DNA from: WGMK01 sp046047315
GTDB taxonomy: Bacteria; Hydrogenedentota; Hydrogenedentia; Hydrogenedentales; JAEUWI01
Assembly: GCA_046047315.1 (NCBI GenBank)
Contig: JBJOID010000072.1
Location: 1 to 10,549 of the forward strand
Direction of reading: 5' to 3'
Length of the DNA: 10,549 nt
The position numbers were made by a program, and so were the translations under genes. Positions 1 to 6,297 of the stretch are shown one piece after another. Numbering within the stretch: the first letter of the stretch is position 1; every line of letters begins with the position of its first letter. The notes under the pieces are model-generated. The model was given only the letters and a program-made list of their open reading frames with translations. It had not been told where the DNA came from and searched no databases.

Positions 1-2613
1 GGCATGAAGCCCAAAGAGCGCCACCCCGAGGGGGGCGCCTGGTTGAGCGGGCCGCAGGAAGCCGTGCTGCTGGACAGCAGCGAAACCCTCATTCGCTTCG
101 GAGAACGCCTCAACGTTCGCGGCTCGGCCAAGGTGCGCAACGCCGTGGAGAATGAAACCGGCATCGACCACGACGCGCTGGAAGAAGTGGTGCGCGAACA
201 GGTAGAAGGACTTGGCTGCCAGGTCATCGACGTCTGCATGGACTCGAACCAGGTGGACACCGTCGCCGTCTTGAGCGAAGTGGTGCATGTGCAGACCACC
301 GACTTCAAGGGTGCCATGTGCCTCGACTCCTTCCAGGTGGATGCGCTTCAGGAAGCCATCAAGCGATATCCCGGCCGTCCGCTGGTGAACTCCATCTCGA
401 TGGAAGAAGCCTCCCCCGGCGTGCTGAAGGTGGACGCCGTCATCGAGGCAACCAACGCGCACAATCCCTTCTACGTGGCGCTTTGCACCGGCCCCAAGGG
501 CCCCGGCGCCACGCGCGATGAGAAGCTCGACCTCGCCTCGCAGATCATCGACCGCGCTCTGGAGAAGTACGGCGTCAGCACTGACCGCCTCTTCGTGGAC
601 GTGAACTGCTTCCCGCTCGGTTCAGAGTCCGACGAGAAGATGAACTTTGCCCTCGAATCCCTCGAGGCCATCGCCATGGTGAAGGCGAAGTATCCCACCG
701 TGCACACCACCATCGGCGTGGGCAACCTGACCAACGGCCTCGCCAAGAAGCCCTACATGCGCAAGGTGCTTACCTCAGTCTTCCTCGACGAGGCTCGCCA
801 GCGCGGGCTCGATTCCGCCATCATCAACCCCGACCACTACGTCTTCGTGCAAGACCTCGAGCCGCGCGACTACGAGCTCGGTCTGCGCGCCGTGCTTGAG
901 CGCGACATGGAAGCCTTCGCCGAGCTGGAAGATATTGCCGAGCGCAAGAAGGGCGTGGTGGTGGAGCGCCGCACCAGCTACGACGATCTTCCCCTCGAGC
1001 AGGCCATCTGCCAGAAGGTGAAGGACGGGTTCAAGGAGCGCGTTGCGGGAGAATTCGAGTACAAGGGCCATACCTACGCCTACCGCGACAAGATCGCGCT
1101 CCAGGTGGCGCAGGCCATCGAGCACCACAAGCCGCTCGACTTCATCAACGAGTACCTCATGGGCGCCATGCAGGATCTCGGCGACGGCTTCGGCCGCGGC
1201 GAGGTGTCTCTGCCGCACCTGCTCAAGAGCGCCGACGTCATGCGCGAGGCCATGGCCTTCCTCGAAACCTTCATGCGCAACGAGGCCGGGATCGACATCC
1301 ATGGCGCCATCAACTACAAGGGCGTCGTCGTGCTCGGCACCGTCTACCAGGACGTGCACTCCATCGGCAAAGACCTCGCCCGCACCCTGCTGGAAAACTA
1401 CGGCTACCGCGTCATCGACCTCGGCACCATGGTGCCCCTGCAGGACTTCATCGACACGGCCAAGGAAAACAACGCCGACGCCATCGGCATGTCTGCGCTC
1501 CTCGTGCAGACCAGCAACCACATGATCACGGTCTCCAAGATGATGGCCGAGCAAGACCTGCACATCCCCGTGCTCATCGGTGGCGCCCCCGTCAGCGATC
1601 GCCACGCGGGCTATGTGGCGATGGCCAGCGCCGATGGGCCCGACACCATGCGCGACGACGTGTTCTATTGCCGCACCGCCATGGACGGCGTGAACGTAAT
1701 GAACACCCTCATGGGCGCCGAGGAAGGTCTCGAAACCTTCAAGGCAAAGAACCGCGAGAAAATCCTCAGCAAGCTGGAGCGCGCCGAGAAGAAGGCCGAG
1801 GAAGACCGCGAGCTGCTCGCCACCCTGCCACGCCGCGTCATCGCGGTGGACGCCGACGCCCTTCCCGCCGAGCCCCGCTTCGCCCGTAAGGAAGTGCGCT
1901 ACACCCTCGAAGAGTTTGCGCCCATGCTCGATCGCAAGACGCTGTATTCCCTTAACTGGCGTTTCGGTGGCGAAGGAACGCGCGCGCGCCAAGGACACAC
2001 GCAGCAGGAACTCGACGCCCTCTTCGACACCTGGGTCAAGCGCGGCACCGAGCTGGGCTGGCTGCTGCCGCAGGGCGTCTGCGGCATCTACCCCTGTGTG
2101 GCCGAGGGCGATGAGATCGTCATCTTCGATCCTGAAGACTTGGGCAAGACCCTCACCCGCGTGGCCTTCACCACCGTCATCGGCGCCAGCCGCACCGACG
2201 TGGTCAACGCCGCGCAATACTTCCCGTCAGCAGAGTCCGGAAAGCTCGGCGCCATCGGCTTGCAGATCAGCACCAGCGGCCCGCAGGTGGACGATCAAAT
2301 CACCCTTCTGCGCGAGAGCGGCGATTCCGAATCCACCCTCTTCCTGCAAGGCCTGTCCGACCGCATCGCCGAAGACATGGCTGAACACCTGCACGCCCTG
2401 CAACGCGAGTGGCTCGGCCTCCCCGAAGATTGTGGCCAGCGCTGGAGCCCCGGCTACCCCGGCATGCGCAACATCCACCACAACGAAGACCTCTACCGCC
2501 TGCTCCACGCCGGCAGCCTCCTCGGCGTCAAGCTCACCGGCGCCGCGGAATTCAGCCCCACCGGCACCACCGGCGCCTTTGTCTGCTACCACCCCGAGGC
2601 GCGGTATCAGTGA
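1..2613 (+). CDS. metH: Cobalamin-dependent methionine synthase (MetH), pterin-binding to activation domains, open at left edge
   Basis: Transfers a methyl group from 5-methyltetrahydrofolate through cob(I)alamin to homocysteine, giving methionine, in the cytoplasm. Numbered from the Met at base 4, the visible part has a methyltetrahydrofolate-binding barrel (about 30-300, opening GERLNVRGSAK), a four-helix cap (about 330-425), a B12-binding Rossmann domain (about 435-575) with the DxHxxG motif D450, H452 (predicted cobalt ligand), G455 plus GMSALL (495-500) and LIGG (524-527), and an AdoMet-binding reactivation domain (about 620-869) with RWSPGYPG (813-820). The N-terminal homocysteine/zinc domain (about 330 residues in E. 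coli) is absent. The frame is open to base 1, no ribosome site is visible before ATG at 4, and the first residues resemble the linker after the homocysteine barrel in E. coli MetH (GLAPRK...LSG). The gene therefore probably continues left, although a split gene with a separate homocysteine subunit is possible. No terminator is visible after the TGA; the lexA promoter begins 40 bp later. Confidence 0.96.
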   Translation, partial: GMKPKERHPEGGAWLSGPQEAVLLDSSETLIRFGERLNVRGSAKVRNAVENETGIDHDALEEVVREQVEGLGCQVIDVCMDSNQVDTVAVLSEVVHVQTTDFKGAMCLDSFQVDALQEAIKRYPGRPLVNSISMEEASPGVLKVDAVIEATNAHNPFYVALCTGPKGPGATRDEKLDLASQIIDRALEKYGVSTDRLFVDVNCFPLGSESDEKMNFALESLEAIAMVKAKYPTVHTTIGVGNLTNGLAKKPYMRKVLTSVFLDEARQRGLDSAIINPDHYVFVQDLEPRDYELGLRAVLERDMEAFAELEDIAERKKGVVVERRTSYDDLPLEQAICQKVKDGFKERVAGEFEYKGHTYAYRDKIALQVAQAIEHHKPLDFINEYLMGAMQDLGDGFGRGEVSLPHLLKSADVMREAMAFLETFMRNEAGIDIHGAINYKGVVVLGTVYQDVHSIGKDLARTLLENYGYRVIDLGTMVPLQDFIDTAKENNADAIGMSALLVQTSNHMITVSKMMAEQDLHIPVLIGGAPVSDRHAGYVAMASADGPDTMRDDVFYCRTAMDGVNVMNTLMGAEEGLETFKAKNREKILSKLERAEKKAEEDRELLATLPRRVIAVDADALPAEPRFARKEVRYTLEEFAPMLDRKTLYSLNWRFGGEGTRARQGHTQQELDALFDTWVKRGTELGWLLPQGVCGIYPCVAEGDEIVIFDPEDLGKTLTRVAFTTVIGASRTDVVNAAQYFPSAESGKLGAIGLQISTSGPQVDDQITLLRESGDSESTLFLQGLSDRIAEDMAEHLHALQREWLGLPEDCGQRWSPGYPGMRNIHHNEDLYRLLHAGSLLGVKLTGAAEFSPTGTTGAFVCYHPEARYQ

Positions 2614-2652
2614 AGCCTTAGGAACGAACTCGAAGGCGGTTGTGCATACCAC

Positions 2653-2681
2653 TTGACATATTTTCAGGCTTCCCGTATGCT
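2653..2681 (+). promoter_or_regulatory. sigma-70-type promoter of lexA
   Basis: A perfect -35 TTGACA (2653-2658) is separated by 17 bp from -10 TATGCT (2676-2681). Transcription should start near 2688-2690, leaving a leader of about 20 nt with the Shine-Dalgarno AGGAG (2697-2701) 6 nt before the lexA ATG. The promoter lies only 40 bp after the metH stop, so lexA is transcribed independently of metH. Confidence 0.85.
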
Positions 2682-2696
2682 GAACATGGATTCAGT
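2680..2696 (+). promoter_or_regulatory. Candidate LexA operator (autoregulatory SOS box)
   Basis: The palindrome CTGAA-N6-TTCAG (arms 2680-2684 and 2691-2695) overlaps the end of the -10 box and the predicted transcription start, an ideal position for repression. Written out over 17 bp it agrees at 14 positions with the Myxococcus xanthus LexA box CTRHAMRYBYGTTCAGS (consensus recalled from the literature). It does not match the E. coli (CTGT-N8-ACAG), Bacillus (GAAC-N4-GTTC) or alphaproteobacterial (GTTC-N7-GTTC) motifs. No second copy with both arms was noticed in the window. Confidence 0.55.
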
Positions 2697-2707
2697 AGGA
2701 GACCTCC

Positions 2708-3325
2708 ATGGCCAAGGGCATCACTCAACGCCAGCGCGAAGTGTTGGATTTCATCATCGAGAATATTCGCGAGGTGGGCTATCCGCCGACTATCGCGGAA
2801 ATCGGGGAGCGCTTCGGCATCACTTCGACCAACGGCGTGAACGATCACCTTCAGGCGCTTGAGCGCAAGGGATACATTGAGCGCAGTTCTAAGGCGCGTG
2901 GCATCCATGTGACGGACAAGGCGGCAGTGAGTCTCTACCGTGCCGATGTCGGGGTCTTGCCGCTGGTGGGACGCGTGGCCGCAGGCAGTCCCATTCTCGC
3001 CCAGGAAAATGTTGAGGACTATGTGCCAGTCTCCTCGTCTATGGCGCAGCGCAAGGCCTACTGTCTCCGGGTGCAGGGCGACAGCATGATCGAGGACGGC
3101 ATCTTCGACGGGGACATCATTATCGTGGATTTGGAGAAGCGCCCCCGGACCGGGGACGTGGTGGTGGCGCTGGTGGAGGATGAAGCCACGGTCAAGCATT
3201 ATCATCCGCGCGGCGGCGCCGTGGAGCTTAGGCCTGCCAATGCCGCCCTCCAGCCCATGGTCTACCCCGCCCACGCCGTCACCTTGCAGGGTGTGGTGGT
3301 CGCCTTGCAGCGCTCGTTGAACTAA
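2708..3325 (+). CDS. lexA: LexA repressor, self-cleaving SOS regulator
   Basis: Transcriptional repressor of the DNA-damage (SOS) regulon that cleaves itself when stimulated by RecA filaments. Its 205 residues match the family length. An N-terminal winged helix-turn-helix (about 1-68) opens with ITQRQREVLDFI and contains the recognition segment TSTNGVNDHLQALERKGYIER. The C-terminal S24 peptidase domain has the scissile bond Ala92-Gly93 (VAAGSP), nucleophile Ser126 (GDSM) and general base Lys163 (EATVKHY). Spacings of 34 and 37 residues nearly equal those of E. coli LexA (A84/S119/K156), so autocleavage should be intact. The start at 2708 is supported by AGGAG at 2697-2701. The gene has its own strong promoter and an overlapping candidate operator. 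It converges on the aldo/keto reductase gene across a 43-bp gap in which I see no clear terminator. Confidence 0.97.
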   Translation: MAKGITQRQREVLDFIIENIREVGYPPTIAEIGERFGITSTNGVNDHLQALERKGYIERSSKARGIHVTDKAAVSLYRADVGVLPLVGRVAAGSPILAQENVEDYVPVSSSMAQRKAYCLRVQGDSMIEDGIFDGDIIIVDLEKRPRTGDVVVALVEDEATVKHYHPRGGAVELRPANAALQPMVYPAHAVTLQGVVVALQRSLN

Positions 3326-3368
3326 CGTCGCGCCTCGGATTGTTGTAGTTCCGGGACGGCATGGGGTC

Positions 3369-4397
3369 CTAGGCGAATACCGCCACGCCTTCGCGCACGG
3401 CTTTCACGTTCGCTTCAAAATGAGCGAAGTTCTGCATGTCGGAATTGACGGCGTCCATGCCGTTGGCCAGCACATAGGCATAGGCCCGCTGGAAGGCGTC
3501 GAAGCCGGAGTTGATTTGCTCGGCTGAATAGTGGCTATCGAAGGCTGCGGCCTGATTGTCTGCCTCGGCGGAGAGGAAGCGGGCCGACTTCATGCCGATG
3601 AGCCCAATGCCCGCGGCACGCGCCCGGTCAAAGAGCGGGCGCAACGCTTTCATGGTTGGCGTGCCTTCCATGATGTTCCGGGTGTTCCAGTCGTAGAAGC
3701 CTGCCGGGGTGATGCCGACCATCGCGAGGTCGTACCAGCCCGTCTCGATCATCGCCTCGATGACCGCCGCGGTGTTGTTGTGCGTGCTGATGCCAAAGTA
3801 GCCCACCTTGCCCGCAGAGCGCGCTTCCACAAAGGCCTGATACAGTTCCTCGCACTTCACGTAGGCAGGGTCATTTTGAGCCATCAGGTAATACGCGTCG
3901 ATGTACTCGGTGTCGAGGTCCTTCAGGCTATCGTTGAGGAACTTGGTCCACCGCCCCGCGACCTTCTTGGCATTCTCCACCGAAAGTTTTCCATCGGGTT
4001 CCGCCGCCGGCCCCGCCACAGGCGCCTTTGAGGCAACCCAAATGTCATCGCGGTTCGCCTTCATAAAGCGGGCAAGGTGGTTCTCGCTGCCCTTGTAATA
4101 GACATTCGAGCCCACGTCATAGAAGTTGATGCCCGCCTCGAGGGCCTGGTCGAGCAGGCGCACCGCCTTGCCTCCGGCCAGGGCTGCGCCGCAGCCGAAT
4201 ACCAGCCGGCTCGCCATGAAGTTCGTGCGTCCCAGTTTGACGTAGGGCATCCCCTCCACCTCGCGCCCGTGCGATGCGCCATCGGGCCCGGGCCGCTTCA
4301 CACTGGGTTTGTCCGGCAGGGCGGCCAGTGCCTCGCCCCCGACAAGCGTGGCGCCTGCGCCCACTGCGGTGGTCTTCAAGAATTCCCTGCGATCCAT
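3369..4397 (-). CDS. Tat-exported aldo/keto reductase family protein
   Basis: 342 residues. The N-terminus MDRREFLKTTAVGAGATLVGG is a twin-arginine (Tat) signal (RREFLK), so the protein is probably exported folded, perhaps with bound NADP(H). The remainder is an aldo/keto reductase TIM barrel (about 52-340): VKLGRTNFMASRLVFGCG, INFYDVG, VASK, YIDAYYL, KVGYFGIS and GIGLIGMKSARFL. Of the catalytic tetrad, Asp94, Tyr100 and Lys124 are recognisable, but the usual histidine (LH after YIDxY) is replaced by Met172. The Asp-Tyr spacing is also one residue longer than usual. Reductase activity is therefore uncertain; substrate unknown. The start at 4397 is preferred over an in-frame ATG at 4457 because AGGAG (4405-4409) lies 7 nt upstream, the Tat motif begins there, and the longer form would overlap the promoter. 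Confidence 0.88.
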   Translation of the reverse strand: MDRREFLKTTAVGAGATLVGGEALAALPDKPSVKRPGPDGASHGREVEGMPYVKLGRTNFMASRLVFGCGAALAGGKAVRLLDQALEAGINFYDVGSNVYYKGSENHLARFMKANRDDIWVASKAPVAGPAAEPDGKLSVENAKKVAGRWTKFLNDSLKDLDTEYIDAYYLMAQNDPAYVKCEELYQAFVEARSAGKVGYFGISTHNNTAAVIEAMIETGWYDLAMVGITPAGFYDWNTRNIMEGTPTMKALRPLFDRARAAGIGLIGMKSARFLSAEADNQAAAFDSHYSAEQINSGFDAFQRAYAYVLANGMDAVNSDMQNFAHFEANVKAVREGVAVFA

Positions 4398-4428
4398 GGT
4401 GTGTCTCCTGCGGTGCAAGTGTGTCGCC

Positions 4429-4457
4429 ACTCTAGCGCAGGGCCGTTGCGCTGTCAA
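4429..4457 (-). promoter_or_regulatory. sigma-70-type promoter of the aldo/keto reductase gene
   Basis: Reading the minus strand, TTGACA (4452-4457) is followed after 17 bp by TAGAGT (4429-4434). Transcription would start near 4422, giving a leader of about 25 nt with AGGAG before the ATG at 4397. The promoter sits between the flaG terminator and the reductase gene, so the reductase is its own transcription unit. Confidence 0.8.
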
Positions 4458-4471
4458 CGGCGATAAAGAAT

Positions 4472-4501
4472 GCCGCCCCGGAGCCCGAGCTCCGGGGCGG
4501 C
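4472..4501 (-). terminator. Rho-independent terminator of the flagellin-flaG operon
   Basis: Perfect 13-bp GC-rich stem (4472-4484 paired with 4489-4501) with a 4-nt loop, followed on the minus strand by the U-rich run ATTCTTTAT. It begins 21 nt after the flaG stop codon and just before the reductase promoter. Confidence 0.88.
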
Positions 4502-4522
4502 GGTGAATTGCCCGGCAGGACC

Positions 4523-4879
4523 CTAGGCCTGCTCGTCGAATAGCAATCCCTGCAGTTTCCTGAACCGCGCGGTGAACTCGAGTATCGCCTCGGGGGGATA
4601 CTGCTTGATCACCTCGTTGTTCTCGTTGACCACTTGCGCGATGTACCGGTTGCTCGCCTCGTCCACGCGAATGCGTGAACGCGAGGCCGGCTCTTCCGGG
4701 ACGCGTGCGCGCGCGTCCTCGGCTCGACGCACCTGCTCCTCGGCCAAGCGCTCGGCCCGGACCTTTGCGGCCTCGACCCTTGCGTTCGCCTGGGCGGCGC
4801 CCAGTTGGCGAGCTGCGGCATCGCGCCGGGTGGCCTCGGCCGCGCTTGCGGCCTGGGCTGGCACCGATTCGATACGCAT
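4523..4879 (-). CDS. flaG: FlaG family flagellar protein
   Basis: 118 residues. The C-terminal part (about 68-112) matches the FlaG family: IRVDEASNRYIAQVVNEN followed by NEVIKQYPPEAILEF, corresponding to the family core (D)xxTGEVIRQIPPEExL. FlaG proteins are encoded next to flagellins and are linked to filament length or assembly; their biochemical role is not well defined. Residues 10-60 are an Ala/Arg/Glu-rich stretch likely to form a long helix or coiled coil. There is no signal peptide or membrane segment. The start at 4879 is supported by AGGAGG (4886-4891) 6 nt upstream. That site lies in the 23-nt gap after the flagellin stop, so flaG is co-transcribed with and translated just after flagellin 1. 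A strong terminator follows. Confidence 0.85.
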   Translation of the reverse strand: MRIESVPAQAASAAEATRRDAAARQLGAAQANARVEAAKVRAERLAEEQVRRAEDARARVPEEPASRSRIRVDEASNRYIAQVVNENNEVIKQYPPEAILEFTARFRKLQGLLFDEQA

Positions 4880-4902
4880 ACTCCGCCTCCTCTAATTCGC
4901 CG

Positions 4903-5718
4903 TTAACCCAGCAGGGTCAGGGCGGTCTGAGGAACGACGTTGGCCTGCGCCAATACCGACGTGCCCGCGCTCACCAGAATCTGGTTCCGGGTGAAGCGGA
5001 TCGTCTCGGCCGCGATGTTCGCATCGCGAATGGCGCTTTCCGACGCCGTGGCGTTTTCCTCCTGAATTGCCAGCGTATTGATGGTGAACTCGAGCCGGTT
5101 CTGGAACGCACCGAGTGTCGAACGCAGCGTGTTCACGCTCTGCAGCGCGCGGTCGATCGTGCTGATGGTGGACACCGCAATGTTCACCGCCGACACGGCC
5201 ACCGTGTTCACGCCGAGGTCGTTCGTCTTCGCGCCCGTCACCGAAACCGTGAGCGTCTGGCTCACGTTCGGCCCTGCTTGGAGCGTGATGCTCTGCGACG
5301 CGCTGAGCACGCGCACCCCGTTGAACTCCGTGTCCAGCGCGATGTCGTCGATCTGCTGCAACAACTGCTGCACTTCGGTGTTCAGGGCGGTGCGGTTCTC
5401 AGTGCTCTGCGTGCCGTTGGCGGCCTGCACTGCCAACTCGCGGATGCGCTGCAGGATGTTGGTCGTCTCGCTCAGCGCGCCTTCGGCGGTCTGAACCAGG
5501 CTCACCCCGTCCTGCGAATTGCGCTGGGCCACCTGTGTGCCGCGCACTTGCGCGCGGAAGCCTTCGGCAATCGCCAGGCCGGCGGCGTCGTCCGCCGCGC
5601 GGTTGATGCGCAGACCGCTCGAAAGGCGCTCGAGCGACTTGTTCAAGTCCACCGTCGAACGGTTCAGGATCCGGCTCGTGTTCTGAGCGGGCACGTTCGT
5701 GTTTATTCTAAGTCCCAT
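4903..5718 (-). CDS. fliC: Flagellin, copy 1 (upstream of flaG)
   Basis: Structural subunit of the flagellar filament, 271 residues: a short flagellin consisting of D0/D1 with almost no variable central domain. The N-terminal domain (1 to about 140) has LSSGLRINRAADDAAGLAIAE and QRIRELAVQAANGT; the C-terminal domain (about 185-271) ends RFTRNQILVSAGTSVLAQAN and VVPQTALTLLG. The region around Arg91 to Leu95 and Glu115 corresponds to the TLR5-recognised surface of Salmonella FliC and looks conserved. The start at 5718 has AAGGAGGA (5727-5734) 8 nt upstream. It forms an operon with flaG. It differs from copy 2 at 18 of 271 residues by my count. No clear promoter is visible in the 579 nt upstream, which hold GGA-loop hairpins instead. 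The symbol is generic; hag or fla would serve equally. Confidence 0.96.
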   Translation of the reverse strand: MGLRINTNVPAQNTSRILNRSTVDLNKSLERLSSGLRINRAADDAAGLAIAEGFRAQVRGTQVAQRNSQDGVSLVQTAEGALSETTNILQRIRELAVQAANGTQSTENRTALNTEVQQLLQQIDDIALDTEFNGVRVLSASQSITLQAGPNVSQTLTVSVTGAKTNDLGVNTVAVSAVNIAVSTISTIDRALQSVNTLRSTLGAFQNRLEFTINTLAIQEENATASESAIRDANIAAETIRFTRNQILVSAGTSVLAQANVVPQTALTLLG

Positions 5719-5940
5719 AAGTCAAATCCTCCTTGGTGCTTTGCGTTCGGGCATCCCTACCCGACCGCGTATTGCCCGCCTGCCATGCGGCATCCCTTGC
5801 CACACGGCGACGGTTACCTCCATGTCCTGTCTTTTGGTCCTCCTTTCCAAATTGGCCGGACCTCCAGCCCACGCCTGGGCGATTTTGTCCGGCAAGGCCA
5901 ACGTCAAGTGAGTCCCGTCCCGTCGCAGTCCCTGCGAAGG
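5719..5940 (-). promoter_or_regulatory. Structured leader of flagellin 1 with GGA-loop hairpins (candidate CsrA/RsmA target)
   Basis: In the flagellin-sense RNA three hairpins expose GGA: 5923-5937 (6-bp stem, GGA triloop), 5787-5803 (6 bp, loop AGGGA) and 5747-5764 (6 bp, hexaloop AGGGAU). The last two contain G-U pairs that exist only in the minus-strand RNA. The hexaloop hairpin ends 13 nt before the Shine-Dalgarno AAGGAGGA, which itself contains GGA. More unpaired GGA motifs occur between 5824 and 5848. A larger nested structure (TTGGCC 5852-5857 with GGCCAA 5896-5901, or CCGGAC 5856-5861 with GTCCGG 5887-5892) lies between the hairpins. Hairpins are read directly from the sequence; CsrA binding is inferred. 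Confidence 0.45.
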
Positions 5941-6045
5941 AAAAGGATTCACGGTAAAGCTGTGGAAGAGCGCGGGGGGGAGGGAGGTGGTTGCGAGACG
6001 CCAGCAAGAGGGGAAGGCCACAGGGGCAGGATCGCCCAAGCGCCG

Positions 6046-6074
6046 GGGCCCGTCCGCAAACTGCGGACGGGCCC
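6046..6074. repeat. Perfect 13-bp inverted repeat between the flagellins, possible terminator
   Basis: Arms 6046-6058 and 6062-6074 are perfectly complementary around a 3-nt loop. No U-run follows on either strand, so it is not a canonical intrinsic terminator. It lies about 225 nt beyond the flagellin 2 stop and may end that transcript, stabilise its 3' end, or bind a protein. Confidence 0.5.
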
Positions 6075-6143
6075 TTCGCTTGAGGGCACACCCAAAGTCT
6101 TCACCTCCATGAAGGCGCACGCGGAGCATCCCAACCCCGCGCC

Positions 6144-6165
6144 CGCCGCCGCTTGCACGGCGGCG
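6144..6165. repeat. 8-bp GC-rich inverted repeat
   Basis: CGCCGCCG (6144-6151) pairs with CGGCGGCG (6158-6165) around a 6-nt loop. No U-run follows. It may act with the 6046-6074 hairpin downstream of flagellin 2, but simple GC-rich composition could also explain it. Confidence 0.3.
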
Positions 6166-6297
6166 TAGTTCCGCGCCGAACCGGAGTCAAACGCGAAACT
6201 TTGCAACGAATCTGCGGCGATGCCGACGCGATGGCCTGCCGCCCTTCGTTGACGCTAATTCGAAATCTTCAATTATCCGGCGGCAAGCGCCCCGGGA

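Larger units (their letters stand above)
5941..6297. other. Non-coding spacer between the flagellin genes
   Basis: I see no credible gene here. Short open frames in both directions lack ribosome sites and have the biased composition of GC-rich noncoding DNA. The spacer contains two perfect inverted repeats (6046-6074 and 6144-6165) and, at the right end, a weak sigma-28-like element on the minus strand (TAATCCCG-N11-GCCGGATAA, 6273-6300) overlapping the flagellin 2 stop codon. The flagellin 1 promoter could be in this stretch, or flagellin 1 could depend on read-through from flagellin 2. Confidence 0.6.

Noticed and set aside
775..2217. 480-residue open frame antisense to metH
   Set aside because: A shadow of the third-position GC bias of metH; biased His/Val/Gly/Asp composition, no ribosome site, and metH is unmistakable.
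4398..4457. Longer N-terminus of the aldo/keto reductase starting at 4457
   Set aside because: It would place 20 extra residues before the Tat motif and overlap the -35 to -10 promoter, and the Shine-Dalgarno fits the 4397 start.
4675..6168. 497-residue plus-strand open frame across flaG, flagellin 1 and the spacer
   Set aside because: Antisense to two recognisable genes with Arg/Ala/Pro-rich composition and no domain.
5722..6206. Minus-strand short open frames (85-135 residues) in the spacer upstream of flagellin 1
   Set aside because: No Shine-Dalgarno, no recognisable domain or signal, mutually overlapping frames, and overlap with hairpins.
6174..6208. CAAAGTTT on the minus strand as a sigma-28 -35 box
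   Set aside because: Seven of eight -35 bases match but no acceptable -10 follows at the required spacing.
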